Assembly: GCA_004193285.1 (NCBI GenBank) | Contig: SECP01000043.1 | Span: forward strand, 1 to 64,000 | DNA length: 64,000 nt | Reading direction: 5' to 3' | Source of the DNA: Myxococcales bacterium | Lineage (GTDB): Bacteria > Myxococcota_A > Polyangia > Polyangiales > Polyangiaceae | Shown here: one piece after another, positions 45,420-54,485 of the stretch | Layout of the letters: each line of letters begins with the position of its first letter | How positions within the stretch are numbered: position 1 is the stretch's first letter | Notes under the pieces: generated by a model | Seen by the model: only the letters and a program-made list of their open reading frames with translations | Told to the model about the DNA's origin: nothing | Databases searched by the model: none | Position numbers and translations under genes: made by a program

Positions 45420-46660
45420 GGCGCCACCTCGACCGAAGGCGACGGCACGGCGTCCGGCGGAGCCCCCTCCGGCGGATCGACCAGCGAGCTCGTCGCACCG
45501 TCGACCTCCACTCGAAGCGGCCAAGACCCCGCCTCGACCTCGGGCGGCAACGTCACTTCGAACGAGGCGTGCTCGCCGGGTACGCCCGGCCCGGGCAACG
45601 GCGTGGTCCAGCGGATCGAAACGTTGCCGACGATGGCGCGTACCTGCTGCCGCGGCGCGAGCGCCGGCTCCACCGCGATCTCGATCGCCCCACCGGCGGC
45701 GGCCGCGATTGGAGATGCGGTGGTAATGGTCGGCTCCAGCACGAAGGGCAGCGCGTTCGACTCGAGCTCGAACCGCCTCGTCGTATCGCCGCTCTGAAAG
45801 GTCTGCGCCACCAGTACGCGAATGGCGTGGATGCCCGCACGCAGAGCGTCCGGGATCGCGACCACGACCTCGCCGTTCGTCGCAGACACCACCGGCACCG
45901 GCTCGTCGGTGTCGATACGCGCGCGCGTGACCTGGCCGCTCAGCTGCGCGCCGGTCAGCGTGAGCCGAGCGCGCGCGCCCTGCACGGTGCGCGGCGTGAT
46001 GAGCGGCGCGATCGACGCGAGCTTGGGCGGATCCGCGAGGCCGCTGAAGATGCCCCGGCGCAGCACGGGCCGCCGCGGCACCGGCGTAAGCGGAGCCTCG
46101 AGCAGTACCACAGAGGCCTGCACGGCGATCGAGAGCTCGTACGGCTTCTGCGGGAAGATCGTCCACAGCTTCGTCAGGTCCTCGAGGCTGAGCGGCTCGA
46201 GCGTGAAGCGCACGCGCTCGACCTGCTGCGCCAGATCGTTGTGCAGCCGGAGGTAACTGCCGGCCGACGCGTTCTCCGCCAGCTCCTCGATGTCCTCGGG
46301 CGTCAACTCCGAATGCGCGTGCAAGCCTGCCGCCGCGGCGCCGAGGATGCGCTGCGGCTCGAGGCCCGCTTCGTCGCCGACGAACGTCAGCAAGTAGTGG
46401 AGGTTTGCGGCGAGCTTAGGCCTGCGAGCCAACTCGCCGTTGGCACGACGCGAAGGTAGGTCCTCGTTTCGCAACGAGGCGTTCGGCGTCAGGCGATAGA
46501 GGAAGATGTTTACGCCAACGAAGTCGTTGGCGATCTGCGTTGGCCGCACCGCGCCGACCTTGGCGCCGGCAATCGCCGCAGGGGCCGCCTCCGCGAAGGA
46601 TCGCTGTACGAGCGCCTTGAGCCCTTCGGTGGCGACAGCGATGGCGTTGACGTTGCTCAT
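45416..46660 (-). CDS. Tube/sheath terminator cap (Pvc16/Afp16-like, DUF4255)
   Basis: 414 aa. Residues 1-190 are the DUF4255 domain: VATEGLKALVQRSF, NDFVGVNIFLYRLTPNASLRNEDLPSR, LAANLHYLLTFVGDEAGLEPQRILGAA and TKLWTIFPQKPYELSIAVQASVVLLE. This protein caps the distal end of the tube/sheath and sets particle termination. The C-terminal half (about 230-400) holds IPT/Ig-like strands (ARLTLTGAQLSGQVTRARI), an extension often seen in large eCIS caps. It overlaps both neighbours by 4 bp. Confidence 0.92.
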
Positions 46661-47607
46661 CGCCGCTTGTCCGCCTCGCGGTGGCTGAGGTACGCGTCGA
46701 GCCCGACGGTGGCGCGGCGCGGCGCAAAGGATGGCGCCTCATCCACACTGGCTCGCGGCCGCTGCGGCAGCCGCACCTCGATGCGACCGATGGAGACCTC
46801 CACGGTCGTGCTTTGCTCGTGCAGCGAAGCTTCGGCGTCCTCGCGCCGTGCGCGACGCGGCGGCTCCGTGGCCTGCACGGGCGTCACGCGCGCGCGCGTG
46901 AGCTTCGGACCAGCCTGTGCGACGCGCGCTGCGGGCGGCACCAGAGTATCTTCTGTAGGCGACGGGGAGGCCAGGTCTTCGGCGAGCGGCCCGCGCACGG
47001 GCGGCCCGGCTTCAGTCGCAGCCGGGCGCTCGGCACGGGTCGGTTCCGCGAGGGAACGCCGACGTTCGAGAGCCCGCGCCTCGGCCGGATGCGGCGGCGC
47101 AAGCGAGAGCGCAACCCGCTCGTCGAGCACGCCGTGCGGCGCGCTCGCGACCGCGCTGCGCGCGTCCTCCCGCCTTGCCGTCGGCGCCGAGTCGGTCAGC
47201 TCGCTCGCTCGCACGCGCGTCGCCTGCAGTTGGGCAGGCTCCAGCAGCTCCGGCGCGCGCAGGCTCGCACGCGGATCGCTCGCGGCGGGCGGCGCTAGGC
47301 TCGGCTCGGGCGCCGGCGTTTGCTCCGGCTGGCCCGGCGCCGTCCACTTCCCGGGCGTGGAGAACGCTGAGCGGCGCTGGACCTGAGGAGACGCCGCGAG
47401 CTCCGCGAGCGACGGCCCCTCCTCGAGCTCGAACGATGGGCGCGCACCTTGCGGCGGCCGCGCGAGCGGCGGCGCCTCGCGCGCGGTGCTCTGCTCATCC
47501 CACGCCGCACGGCCCGGATCAGGCGCCGTCACCGCGTGCGAGACCGGCCTCAGCGTGGCCGCCTCGCCACGTGTGCGCTGCACGAGCCGAGACAAGAAGT
47601 CGCTCAT
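46657..47607 (-). CDS. Disordered Pro/Arg/Ala-rich eCIS protein
   Basis: 316 aa. It opens MSDFLSRLVQRTRGEAATLRPV, an amphipathic helix typical of a small eCIS-associated protein, followed by about 230 residues very rich in Pro, Ala, Arg, Ser and Glu and predicted disordered. It ends with a structured tail VEVSIGRIEVRLPQRPR. It is coupled by 4-bp overlaps to the cap gene and to the gp26-like gene. I can only infer a scaffolding, length-control or membrane-recruitment role; no known domain is visible. Confidence 0.8.
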   Translation of the reverse strand: MSDFLSRLVQRTRGEAATLRPVSHAVTAPDPGRAAWDEQSTAREAPPLARPPQGARPSFELEEGPSLAELAASPQVQRRSAFSTPGKWTAPGQPEQTPAPEPSLAPPAASDPRASLRAPELLEPAQLQATRVRASELTDSAPTARREDARSAVASAPHGVLDERVALSLAPPHPAEARALERRRSLAEPTRAERPAATEAGPPVRGPLAEDLASPSPTEDTLVPPAARVAQAGPKLTRARVTPVQATEPPRRARREDAEASLHEQSTTVEVSIGRIEVRLPQRPRASVDEAPSFAPRRATVGLDAYLSHREADKRR

Positions 47608-48338
47608 CCAGGCCCCACTAGGTCTAGGTACGCCTCACGCCGCTGCGCCGACATCGTCAGCACTTCGGCCTCCGACCAGTGATAGGTGCGCGCGAGCACG
47701 TCGATCTCGCGCAGCAGCCTGCGCGCGCGGATCACGACCTCGCGCCATAAAAACTCGCCCGCGTCGAATACGATCGTCCACAGCTCACCGCAGCCCGTGC
47801 AGGTCAGCGTGATCAGCGTCTCCGCGTTGCCGTCGCGCGCCGCGAGCGCGTCCGCGACCTCGGCCACGACTTCCGCGGGCAGCTCGCCGGCCGCGACCGG
47901 CTCGCCCGCGCGAGACGCCTCGATGACGCACCGCTCGAGCAGCTCGGCACGCGCGGCGGCTACCCCGCTCTGGTGTGTGATCGACGCTTGGTCCCGGCTA
48001 TCTGGCACGCGGATGAGGAGCTCGTAGCCGCGCGAGGACAGCCGCACCGGCTCCGTGACCGCCGACGCCGACTCCAAGATCGCGCGCAGCGGCGGCACGA
48101 CCTCGTGGCTCACGCCACAGGCCGGACATTCGTCGACGCCCTCGGCGAGCGCGCCGAACGTCGTCACACGCAAGGCGACCGCTCGGCGCTCGCGCTCGCC
48201 GATCGGCAAGGACGCGAGCGCCTCGAGCGACTCATCGGGCGATCCCGCACACAGCATCGCCAGTGTGCGGTCAATCGGATGCAACGCAGCGCACGCGTCC
48301 CACAGCCCCAGCATGTCTCTGGCCTCCAGTGCTCGCAC
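47604..48338 (-). CDS. gp26-like baseplate/assembly protein with Cys4 zinc site
   Basis: 244 aa. The N-terminus (LWDACAALHPIDRTLAMLCAG) resembles the T4 gp26-type baseplate hub assembly protein family. Two CxxC pairs, CPACG (about 73) and CTGCG (about 179), probably bind one zinc. The C-terminal helix ends in ALLR.IDVLARTYHW.EAEVLTM...R, a common ending of these proteins. It follows the tube gene by 3 bp. Likely role is assembly chaperone or minor baseplate component. Confidence 0.75.
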   Translation of the reverse strand: MRALEARDMLGLWDACAALHPIDRTLAMLCAGSPDESLEALASLPIGERERRAVALRVTTFGALAEGVDECPACGVSHEVVPPLRAILESASAVTEPVRLSSRGYELLIRVPDSRDQASITHQSGVAAARAELLERCVIEASRAGEPVAAGELPAEVVAEVADALAARDGNAETLITLTCTGCGELWTIVFDAGEFLWREVVIRARRLLREIDVLARTYHWSEAEVLTMSAQRREAYLDLVGPG

Positions 48339-48341
48339 GCA

Positions 48342-48869
48342 TCACCTCGGAACCGAGGTCGGCTCCGCGGGCTCCGTGACGCCGTCGTCCATCTCCCAAC
48401 CTTCGTTCTCGATCTTCACGTGCTCGAGCGCGACCGCGTTGGCGTTCGCGTCGAGGTCCGGCAGCGCTTGATACTCAGACACCCAGCAGCGGTACACCTT
48501 GTAGGCGAGCACCTTCTGCCCGGCTTCGTTGTAGAGCTCGATCAAGATGTCGCGGCGGAAGTTGCCGAGGCCCATCTGTGCCTCCGAGCCGCCGACGATG
48601 TTGAACTCCTGCGCCGCTCGAGCCCAGTTCTGGAACTCGCGGTCATGCGTCACCCCGCGCTCGAGCGTGATCGCCTCGTACTCGGTGCGCCCCGGCGACT
48701 TGCGGCTGCTCGAGAAGTCACCGCCGTCGCGATGCTTCACGACCTCCGTCGTACGCTTGAGCGCGCCGACCTTGCTGACGCCCGCCACCACGTCGGCGCC
48801 GAAGCGCACGCGGAACTTGAAGTTCTTATAGGGGTCGAGCCGGTTCGGATTCTGTGTGAACTGGGCCAT
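48342..48869 (-). CDS. eCIS inner tube protein (Afp1/Pvc1-like)
   Basis: 175 aa from the ATG at 48869 (RBS AGAGGA). The family signature is clear: QNPNRLDPYKNFKFRVRFGADVVAGVSKVGALKRTTEVVKHRDGGD, then ITLERGVTHDREFQNWA and KVYRCWVSEYQALPDLDANANAVALEHVKIENEGWE. Stacked hexamers form the tube inside the sheath that carries cargo. It lies 13 bp after the sheath gene. There is only one canonical tube gene here, unlike Afp, which has several. Confidence 0.95.
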   Translation of the reverse strand: MAQFTQNPNRLDPYKNFKFRVRFGADVVAGVSKVGALKRTTEVVKHRDGGDFSSSRKSPGRTEYEAITLERGVTHDREFQNWARAAQEFNIVGGSEAQMGLGNFRRDILIELYNEAGQKVLAYKVYRCWVSEYQALPDLDANANAVALEHVKIENEGWEMDDGVTEPAEPTSVPR

Positions 48870-48882
48870 CGCGTTGTCCTCT

Positions 48883-50511
48883 TTAGGCCTGCACTTGGCC
48901 CGCAAGCTGCTGGATCTTGATGACGACGAACTCGGCAGGCTTGAGCGGAGCGAACCGCACGACGATGTTCACGACGCCTCGATTGATGTCGTCCTGCGTC
49001 GTCGTCTCGCTGTCGCACTTCACCTCGTAGGCCTGGCGCGCCGTCGCTCCTTGGAACGCGCCCTGCCGGAACAGCGAGTGCATGAATGCGCCGACGTTGA
49101 GGCGGATTGAACCCCACAGCGGCTCGTCGTTAGGCTCGAACACTACCCATTGCGTACCTCGATAGAGCGACTCTTCGATGAACAGCGTGAGCCGCCGAAC
49201 CGGGATGTACTTCCACTCCGACGCCAGCAAGTCTGCGCCTTCGCGCGTGCGCGAGCCCCAGACCACGTGTCCGATGTTCGGCATGGATCGCAGGCAGTTG
49301 ACGCCGATGGGGTTGAGCAAGCCGATGTCACCCTCGGTCAGCTTCACCGATAGCGAAGGAGCGCCGACCAAGGTGGCGGCAAGCCCCGCGGGCGCCTTCC
49401 ACACGCCGCGCTCGACGTCCGTGCGAGCCATGACGCCTGCGACCATGCCGCACGGCGCGAAGTCGGCGATCACGGTTGGCCGCGCGGGATCCGGCCTGCG
49501 AATGCGCGGGAAGAACAGTGCCGCGTTGGCGCTCGCGGTCCCAATATTCGTCGAGGCATTGACCGCGGTCACCACGCTGTCACGGTCGACCCAATCGCGC
49601 GGCGGGTCGATCAGCAACAGCGCACGGCGCCGCTTGCAAAGCGCGACCGCGTCTTCGATCAGCTGATTCTCGATATCCGTCGCGCGATCGTGCGGCGGAA
49701 TGCACAGCAGGTTGAACAGATCCGCGCGCTCCAGCGCATAGATGCCCTTGGCCGTATCGCCGCTCAGCGCCTGTTGGTCGAGCGCCACACCATCGAAGCC
49801 CTGGGCTTCGTCGGCGACGCCGATGCTCGTCTCGTTGCCTTCGTTCTTGCCCCACAGCTCGTGCTCCGCGTCCGGTGCCGCGCTCGCCGCCGGTCGGCCC
49901 TCGTCGCTCGGCGCGAATCCGTCCGTCACGATCAGCTTCGACTCCGCCTTGAGGACGTTGTCGACCCTGCGCCGGTGATCCTCGCGCAGCGAGAGGTTAC
50001 GAAACACCTCGAGCTCGGCGACCTCCGCGACCTTGCCGTTCGTGCCGTAGCGCACGAGCCCAACCGACAAGTTGAACAGCGAGTCGTCGCCAGGCGCTAC
50101 CTGGTGATCGATGCGTACGCGGAGGTCATTGGCCCACGCGCCTTGGCTCACCGCTTGGAGGGTCAACGCCTCATCGACTGCGATCGACGCCTTGCCTGCA
50201 GAGGGGTCGACCTCGGCTTCATCGTCGTCGTCATTCGCCTCTTGGGCCTTGAAGCCGCGCACGATCACCGCCTGCGCGCCGCCGTTGGCAAAGAAATCGC
50301 GCACCGCGTAGGTCATCGGGCTCGTGAACCACAGCCCTCCGAACCTGCGTTCGAAGTCACCGTAGCTCGTGATGACGATCGGCTCGTCGACCGGACCGCG
50401 CCGCGTTCGTCCAACGAACGCCGCAATGGAGGTCGCGACGCCGGTGATCGTCCGAACGCCACTCGGAATCTCCTCGATATAAACACCCGGATAGGTCAGT
50501 GCACTCGGCAT
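48883..50511 (-). CDS. eCIS contractile sheath protein
   Basis: 542 aa. The N-terminus MPSALTYPGVYIEEIPSGVRTITGVATSIAAFVGR is that of phage tail sheath proteins. The C-terminal core includes VWKAPAGLAATLVGAPSLSVKL, NCLRSMPNIGHVVWGSRT, SLYRGTQWVVFEPNDEPLW and FVVIKIQQLAGQV, the conserved sheath C-terminal domain. A single sheath gene is present, against three in Afp. It contracts to push the tube. The start has a GGGGGA-like RBS close upstream; the preceding 193 bp separate it from the PAAR-like gene and may contain an additional promoter. Confidence 0.96.
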   Translation of the reverse strand: MPSALTYPGVYIEEIPSGVRTITGVATSIAAFVGRTRRGPVDEPIVITSYGDFERRFGGLWFTSPMTYAVRDFFANGGAQAVIVRGFKAQEANDDDDEAEVDPSAGKASIAVDEALTLQAVSQGAWANDLRVRIDHQVAPGDDSLFNLSVGLVRYGTNGKVAEVAELEVFRNLSLREDHRRRVDNVLKAESKLIVTDGFAPSDEGRPAASAAPDAEHELWGKNEGNETSIGVADEAQGFDGVALDQQALSGDTAKGIYALERADLFNLLCIPPHDRATDIENQLIEDAVALCKRRRALLLIDPPRDWVDRDSVVTAVNASTNIGTASANAALFFPRIRRPDPARPTVIADFAPCGMVAGVMARTDVERGVWKAPAGLAATLVGAPSLSVKLTEGDIGLLNPIGVNCLRSMPNIGHVVWGSRTREGADLLASEWKYIPVRRLTLFIEESLYRGTQWVVFEPNDEPLWGSIRLNVGAFMHSLFRQGAFQGATARQAYEVKCDSETTTQDDINRGVVNIVVRFAPLKPAEFVVIKIQQLAGQVQA

Positions 50512-50704
50512 CTAGTCCCCCGCGCTGGTCGAGCGCCTTCGTATTGCACGCAGTGCGGCAACCTTCGGCCACTCCCCAGCAGTTGGATCCGTTCTGTCAG
50601 GTTTACGTGGTCTTCTGCTTCGAATCGCAAGGGGGCCCAATGAACCCCGACACACTCGATCACTCTCTCATGCAGCTATCGTGGCTAGTTCCCATTGGCA
50701 GTCG

Positions 50705-51103
50705 TCACAACGTGCCGGTCGTGACCTTGAGCTGACCAGCCGCTTCGATCGTCACCGAGCCGCCGTAACTGCACGCGCACGTGTCGCTCTTCATCAGCGC
50801 GGCCCGGCTCTCGATCTTCACCTTGATCGAGCCCGGCGCCCACGGCGCCGATATCGCGGGCACACACGGCATCGGCGTGAGCACGCCGTTAGCCGCGCTC
50901 GTCGCCGATGCGACGGACGGGTTGTTGATGGACTGGCACATCCCGAACGTGGCGACACTAAGCAGCGTGTTGTCGTCGACGTTGGCGGAGCCACTCGCCC
51001 CGCCGTTGTTCTTGACCCGACGCACCGGCAACACGACGAGCGTGCACGGCGAAGTCCCCATCGAGCACTTGAGCGCGGCCCCGGCCGCGACCTGGTCCGT
51101 CAT
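50705..51103 (-). CDS. PAAR-like spike-tip protein (DUF4280)
   Basis: 132 aa. It has the DUF4280 pattern: V.AGAALKCSMGTSPC.L.VLPVRRV near the start, LLSVATFGMCQSINNPSVASATSAANGVLTPMPCVP in the middle, and DTCACSYGGSVTIEAAGQL at the C-terminus, with six conserved Cys. DUF4280 proteins are PAAR-like tips of contractile systems. It is the first recognisable gene of the eCIS operon. No C-terminal effector extension is present. Confidence 0.9.
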   Translation of the reverse strand: MTDQVAAGAALKCSMGTSPCTLVVLPVRRVKNNGGASGSANVDDNTLLSVATFGMCQSINNPSVASATSAANGVLTPMPCVPAISAPWAPGSIKVKIESRAALMKSDTCACSYGGSVTIEAAGQLKVTTGTL

Positions 51104-51801
51104 CGCGACCTCCCGGCCACCACCGCGGCGGCTGTGCGCCAGCGATTCATCGGTCTCCTGGTCGCTCCCGCTGACGAGCAGCCCCCCCCACGATTAACGT
51201 GCGGAGCCGTCGTGAAGCGCGAGAATGCGGTCTTCCCACGCCGCCGTGACGAGGTAACGACACGCCGGGCGGCCGAAGTCTCGCCCACTTGCTTCCATCG
51301 GCGCGCCGCGCTTATCCAGCCCGACGGCGCGCCCGCCGGCCCCCGCAGCCGTTTCGATAGTGAGCGCGGAAGAGCGCGATGCCCGCACCCGCCCCGCGCA
51401 ACGGCTGGGTCCACCTGCACCCCGGGACCCTCGCGCTCGAAATTGTGAAACGTCTCGGGCATCAGCGACTCGTTATCTTCATTGATAGCAGGAGCAGCTA
51501 TCGCGAGAACATGGTCAATTGTTCGGTTGCAACGCCGCTGATGCGTCTGGGTTGCTCCCCGCGGAACCGCGCGCGCAGATTCCCGCATCCAGTTCGTCGG
51601 TAACGGGTTCGCTACGCTTGGTAGACCGAATGACATCGCGCGACGGGGGCGGAGGCAGCGCTTGGAGCGGATACAACACGCATCTTGACTACCCACATTA
51701 CTACCCACATCGTTAGTTTTTTCAGCGCGTCCGGCATGCGTTTTTCGTGCGCGTCCTGATCCAGTTAACTACCTTCCGTAGCTGGTCGCGAGGAGGCCCG
51801 A
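51104..51801. other. Divergent promoter region between eCIS operon and third DUF4157 gene
   Basis: 698 bp. It must carry the leftward operon promoter and the rightward effector promoter. A 64-residue minus-strand frame at 51194-51388 (with GLDKRGAPMEASGRDFGRPACRYLVTAAWEDRI) has fairly protein-like composition but no RBS I can defend, so it is not called. The right 200 bp are AT-richer and contain an 11-bp direct repeat and TTGACT. Confidence 0.5.
51685..51710 (+). promoter_or_regulatory. Possible operator/promoter: duplicated ACTACCCACAT over TTGACT
   Basis: ACTACCCACAT occurs at 51688-51698 and 51700-51710, one helical turn apart, and the first copy overlaps a TTGACT at 51685-51690 that could serve as a -35 element. 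It lies about 90 bp before the effector start. No clear -10 is seen, so this is only a candidate regulator-binding site. Confidence 0.35.
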
Positions 51802-54477
51802 ATGAGACAGATGTTGCCTGCAAGGGAGTCAGTGCCGCTGGCGGCAACGCGAGGCCAGGGCCAACCGAGCGCTCAACGCGCGCTTCCGATCAGCGCGTTA
51901 GCGGATCCGCCCGCCTCGATGGCTACCGAGTTGCCGGCGCCCCTTTCCTGGTGCATCGGCGATGCGGCCACAATCATACCGCCTCTGCAGCGCAAGATGT
52001 CGGTCAGCAATCCCAGTGATCCCCTTGAGCTCGAAGCGGACATGGTGGCCGAGAACGTGATGCGAGCTGTAGCGCCGACGCCTCTCGCACTGGCGGCGAT
52101 GACTCCATCCGCTCTGCAGCGCAAATGCGAGGACTGTGACTCGGAGGAAGACGTGGAAATTCATGCCAAGCGTACGCTGGTCGACGGAACGAGCTCCGTG
52201 CTGCCAGCGAGCCTGCACGTCGAGGCGGCAGTCAGGTCCGCTGTGGCTGGTGGGCGGCCACTACCCGATTCGGCGAGGTCATTCTTGGAACCGCGGTTCG
52301 GTCACGACTTCAGCCGCGTGCGCATTCACACCGACGAGCGCGCTGATGCAGCCGCGCGCACAGTGCATGCTCGCGCGTTTACGCGCGGGCATGATATCGT
52401 TTTTGCCGCTGGCGAGTATGCACCGCATTCCTCGTCAGGCCTGCGGTTGTTGGCTCACGAATTGGCCCATGTGCTGCAGCAGCAAGGGGGGCGGCGCAAC
52501 GCGCTATCCACAGCCAGCGCCGCCGAGAGCGTTCGACGGAATCCCGAACCGTTGGTGCCTGGTCGGACGCAACAGTTCGACTTGCAGCGCCAACATGCGG
52601 CATCCGAGCCTCGGCCGGCGGCTCGACAGCCCATCCGCGTGCGTTGGCGAGGAACCTTGAGAGGCTCGCTCTTTTCGTTCATCAGGCCCTATGCTGCTTC
52701 GGCAGAAGATGCTGCGCGCGTGACGAATCTCGTACTCGAGAGTGCGATCCAATTCGTGGTTCGTGGACGCAGCGTTTCCCGCGAGGAGTGGGAGCGAACG
52801 CGAACGTCGAGCTTTTACCTGGACACCGCCTTGGCGGAGCTGTTGTCGCGACAGCTCGGGCTAGCGCCCGCCGCATTGCAAGCTCAGGCGCCGAACGGCA
52901 CGACTTCCGATGAGGAATCCGTGTTGACGCACGGGCCCGCGCCGGCTGCAGCGCGGCGCGGTGAGCGTGCCGCGAAAGAGCTCGGCCCAATTGCCCCGAC
53001 GCACGCGGATTGGCTTGTGTTCGAGAGCAACGAGCCTCTTGCTCGTCTGTACTTGCGGCTTATGGAGCACTACGCCGGGTTGCGCTTGACCGATGTTAAC
53101 AACGGCGCTGCTGCCGGAGGGTTCAGTGTCGATGAGCTCAACGCGCTGCTGGCCGGTGACCGCCATCTCCAACACTTTACCGACCTCATTGCGCAAGCGT
53201 TCGCAGAATATCGCGACGCCGGCGGCACCGATTTAGAGGTCTTCTCGACGTTGATCGAGCGCATTTTGGAGCAATTCGTGTGGGGCAACCCCACCGCCAC
53301 ACGTAACCAGCTCAAGATTGGCGTTGGTTGGCCCGAGCAGCGGTTGGGCATCGTCGATCGCGGATCCGAGCTGTTACTCTACGATGGCTTGGCCGCGCCG
53401 CTCCCCTCGTTTGCGGGAACGATGATGCGTGATCACGGCTTTATCGGCGCTCAGCAAGCTCAAGAATTCGGAATTAACATTGCCGATATCGAGGATCCGG
53501 GGCTGCGTCAGCTGCTGAACGCGCTCCGTCAGCAGTTCGGTGACCCGACTCGGATGGTGGGGCAAGCCGCCCGCGTGTATTTCCAGAACACCGAGCTCGT
53601 CAATGCCCGCGTGCAAGAGGGGTTGTCGACGGAGGTCAAGCAAAGGTTCCTCGACGCACTGCCGATTTTCATCGGGTTTCTGGCGGGGCATGGGTTGGCT
53701 ACGCTGCTGATGGCTTCGGCCAATCCGATCGGTGCGGGCATAGGCCTCGCATTGCGGGGCTTGCTGACGGCCGCGGGCTACCTGCTACAGATTGAATTCT
53801 TGGGTTCTGCAATGCATCGCCTGCTCAGCGCTGCGGCTCACCTCAGCCGCGTGCATCGGAATGATGACGGGTCCTTGACGGCACTCTCACAACACCATTT
53901 AGACGAAGCCGCCGCGCCCATTCGCTCCATGGTGGCCGATCTCGCCTTGACCGTGGGCACCATCGGTTTGGGGCGCTTGCTGCGAGGGCGCGTAGCCATC
54001 GAATGCACTCGTTGTCGGTTTCGGCGGCAAAGGGGTAGAGAGCAGCGGCGTCGCGGCGAGGGTCAGCAGCTCGGCTACACGCTCGAACAAATAGCGGCCA
54101 TTCGCCGACAAATCATCGCTCGCGGTCAGGTGACCGAGATCGCGGGCCGACAGCACGCCGGCGCCCTCGACCATGGCGTTCCGGACGCGATCGTGCTGCG
54201 GACGATCAACAGTCCGCAGAACATTTTCGTTTCTCGCAACGGCAATTGGCTATTCTACAAGAATGGAACCGTGGTCGTGACTCCTCGCGGTAGGCCCGCC
54301 TTCATTCGCACCGCCTACGGTCGGGGCGGGCGGATCCCTCAGCGCCGGCTTGCGGACGTGCGAGACCTGCAAGGTACGCCCGAGGCTCGGGCTGGAGACG
54401 CCGAACCTCCGGTTCGACTTGGCGAATGGCTCGCGCAGCAATTGGGTGACTTCGCCGTCTTTCAAATCTGGCCCTAG
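51802..54477 (+). CDS. DUF4157 cargo protein with C-terminal nuclease-like toxin
   Basis: 891 aa from the ATG at 51802 with a strong GAGGAGG RBS. The leader has two LQRK sites, PLQRKMSVSN and ALQRKCEDCDSEED (about 105-117). The DUF4157 domain has FGHDFSRVRIHTDERADAAA and the zinc motif HELAH at 219-223. Residues about 610-665 are hydrophobic (IFIGFLAGHGLATLLMASANP and a second segment), as in the 936-aa cargo. The C-terminal domain (about 760-870) has HAGALDHGVPDAIVL, NGNWLFYKNGTVVVTPRG and FIRTAYG, the pattern of BECR-fold RNase toxins such as EndoU- or CdiA-type tails. It lies divergent from the eCIS operon, and a candidate immunity gene follows. Toxin fold is by pattern only. Confidence 0.75.
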   Translation: MRQMLPARESVPLAATRGQGQPSAQRALPISALADPPASMATELPAPLSWCIGDAATIIPPLQRKMSVSNPSDPLELEADMVAENVMRAVAPTPLALAAMTPSALQRKCEDCDSEEDVEIHAKRTLVDGTSSVLPASLHVEAAVRSAVAGGRPLPDSARSFLEPRFGHDFSRVRIHTDERADAAARTVHARAFTRGHDIVFAAGEYAPHSSSGLRLLAHELAHVLQQQGGRRNALSTASAAESVRRNPEPLVPGRTQQFDLQRQHAASEPRPAARQPIRVRWRGTLRGSLFSFIRPYAASAEDAARVTNLVLESAIQFVVRGRSVSREEWERTRTSSFYLDTALAELLSRQLGLAPAALQAQAPNGTTSDEESVLTHGPAPAAARRGERAAKELGPIAPTHADWLVFESNEPLARLYLRLMEHYAGLRLTDVNNGAAAGGFSVDELNALLAGDRHLQHFTDLIAQAFAEYRDAGGTDLEVFSTLIERILEQFVWGNPTATRNQLKIGVGWPEQRLGIVDRGSELLLYDGLAAPLPSFAGTMMRDHGFIGAQQAQEFGINIADIEDPGLRQLLNALRQQFGDPTRMVGQAARVYFQNTELVNARVQEGLSTEVKQRFLDALPIFIGFLAGHGLATLLMASANPIGAGIGLALRGLLTAAGYLLQIEFLGSAMHRLLSAAAHLSRVHRNDDGSLTALSQHHLDEAAAPIRSMVADLALTVGTIGLGRLLRGRVAIECTRCRFRRQRGREQRRRGEGQQLGYTLEQIAAIRRQIIARGQVTEIAGRQHAGALDHGVPDAIVLRTINSPQNIFVSRNGNWLFYKNGTVVVTPRGRPAFIRTAYGRGGRIPQRRLADVRDLQGTPEARAGDAEPPVRLGEWLAQQLGDFAVFQIWP

Positions 54478-54485
54478 AAAGCCGT

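Noticed and set aside
51100-51708. 202-aa minus-strand ORF upstream of the PAAR-like gene
   Set aside because: It overlaps the PAAR-like gene start by 4 bp, but the composition is Arg/Ser-rich with no conserved motif and no RBS.
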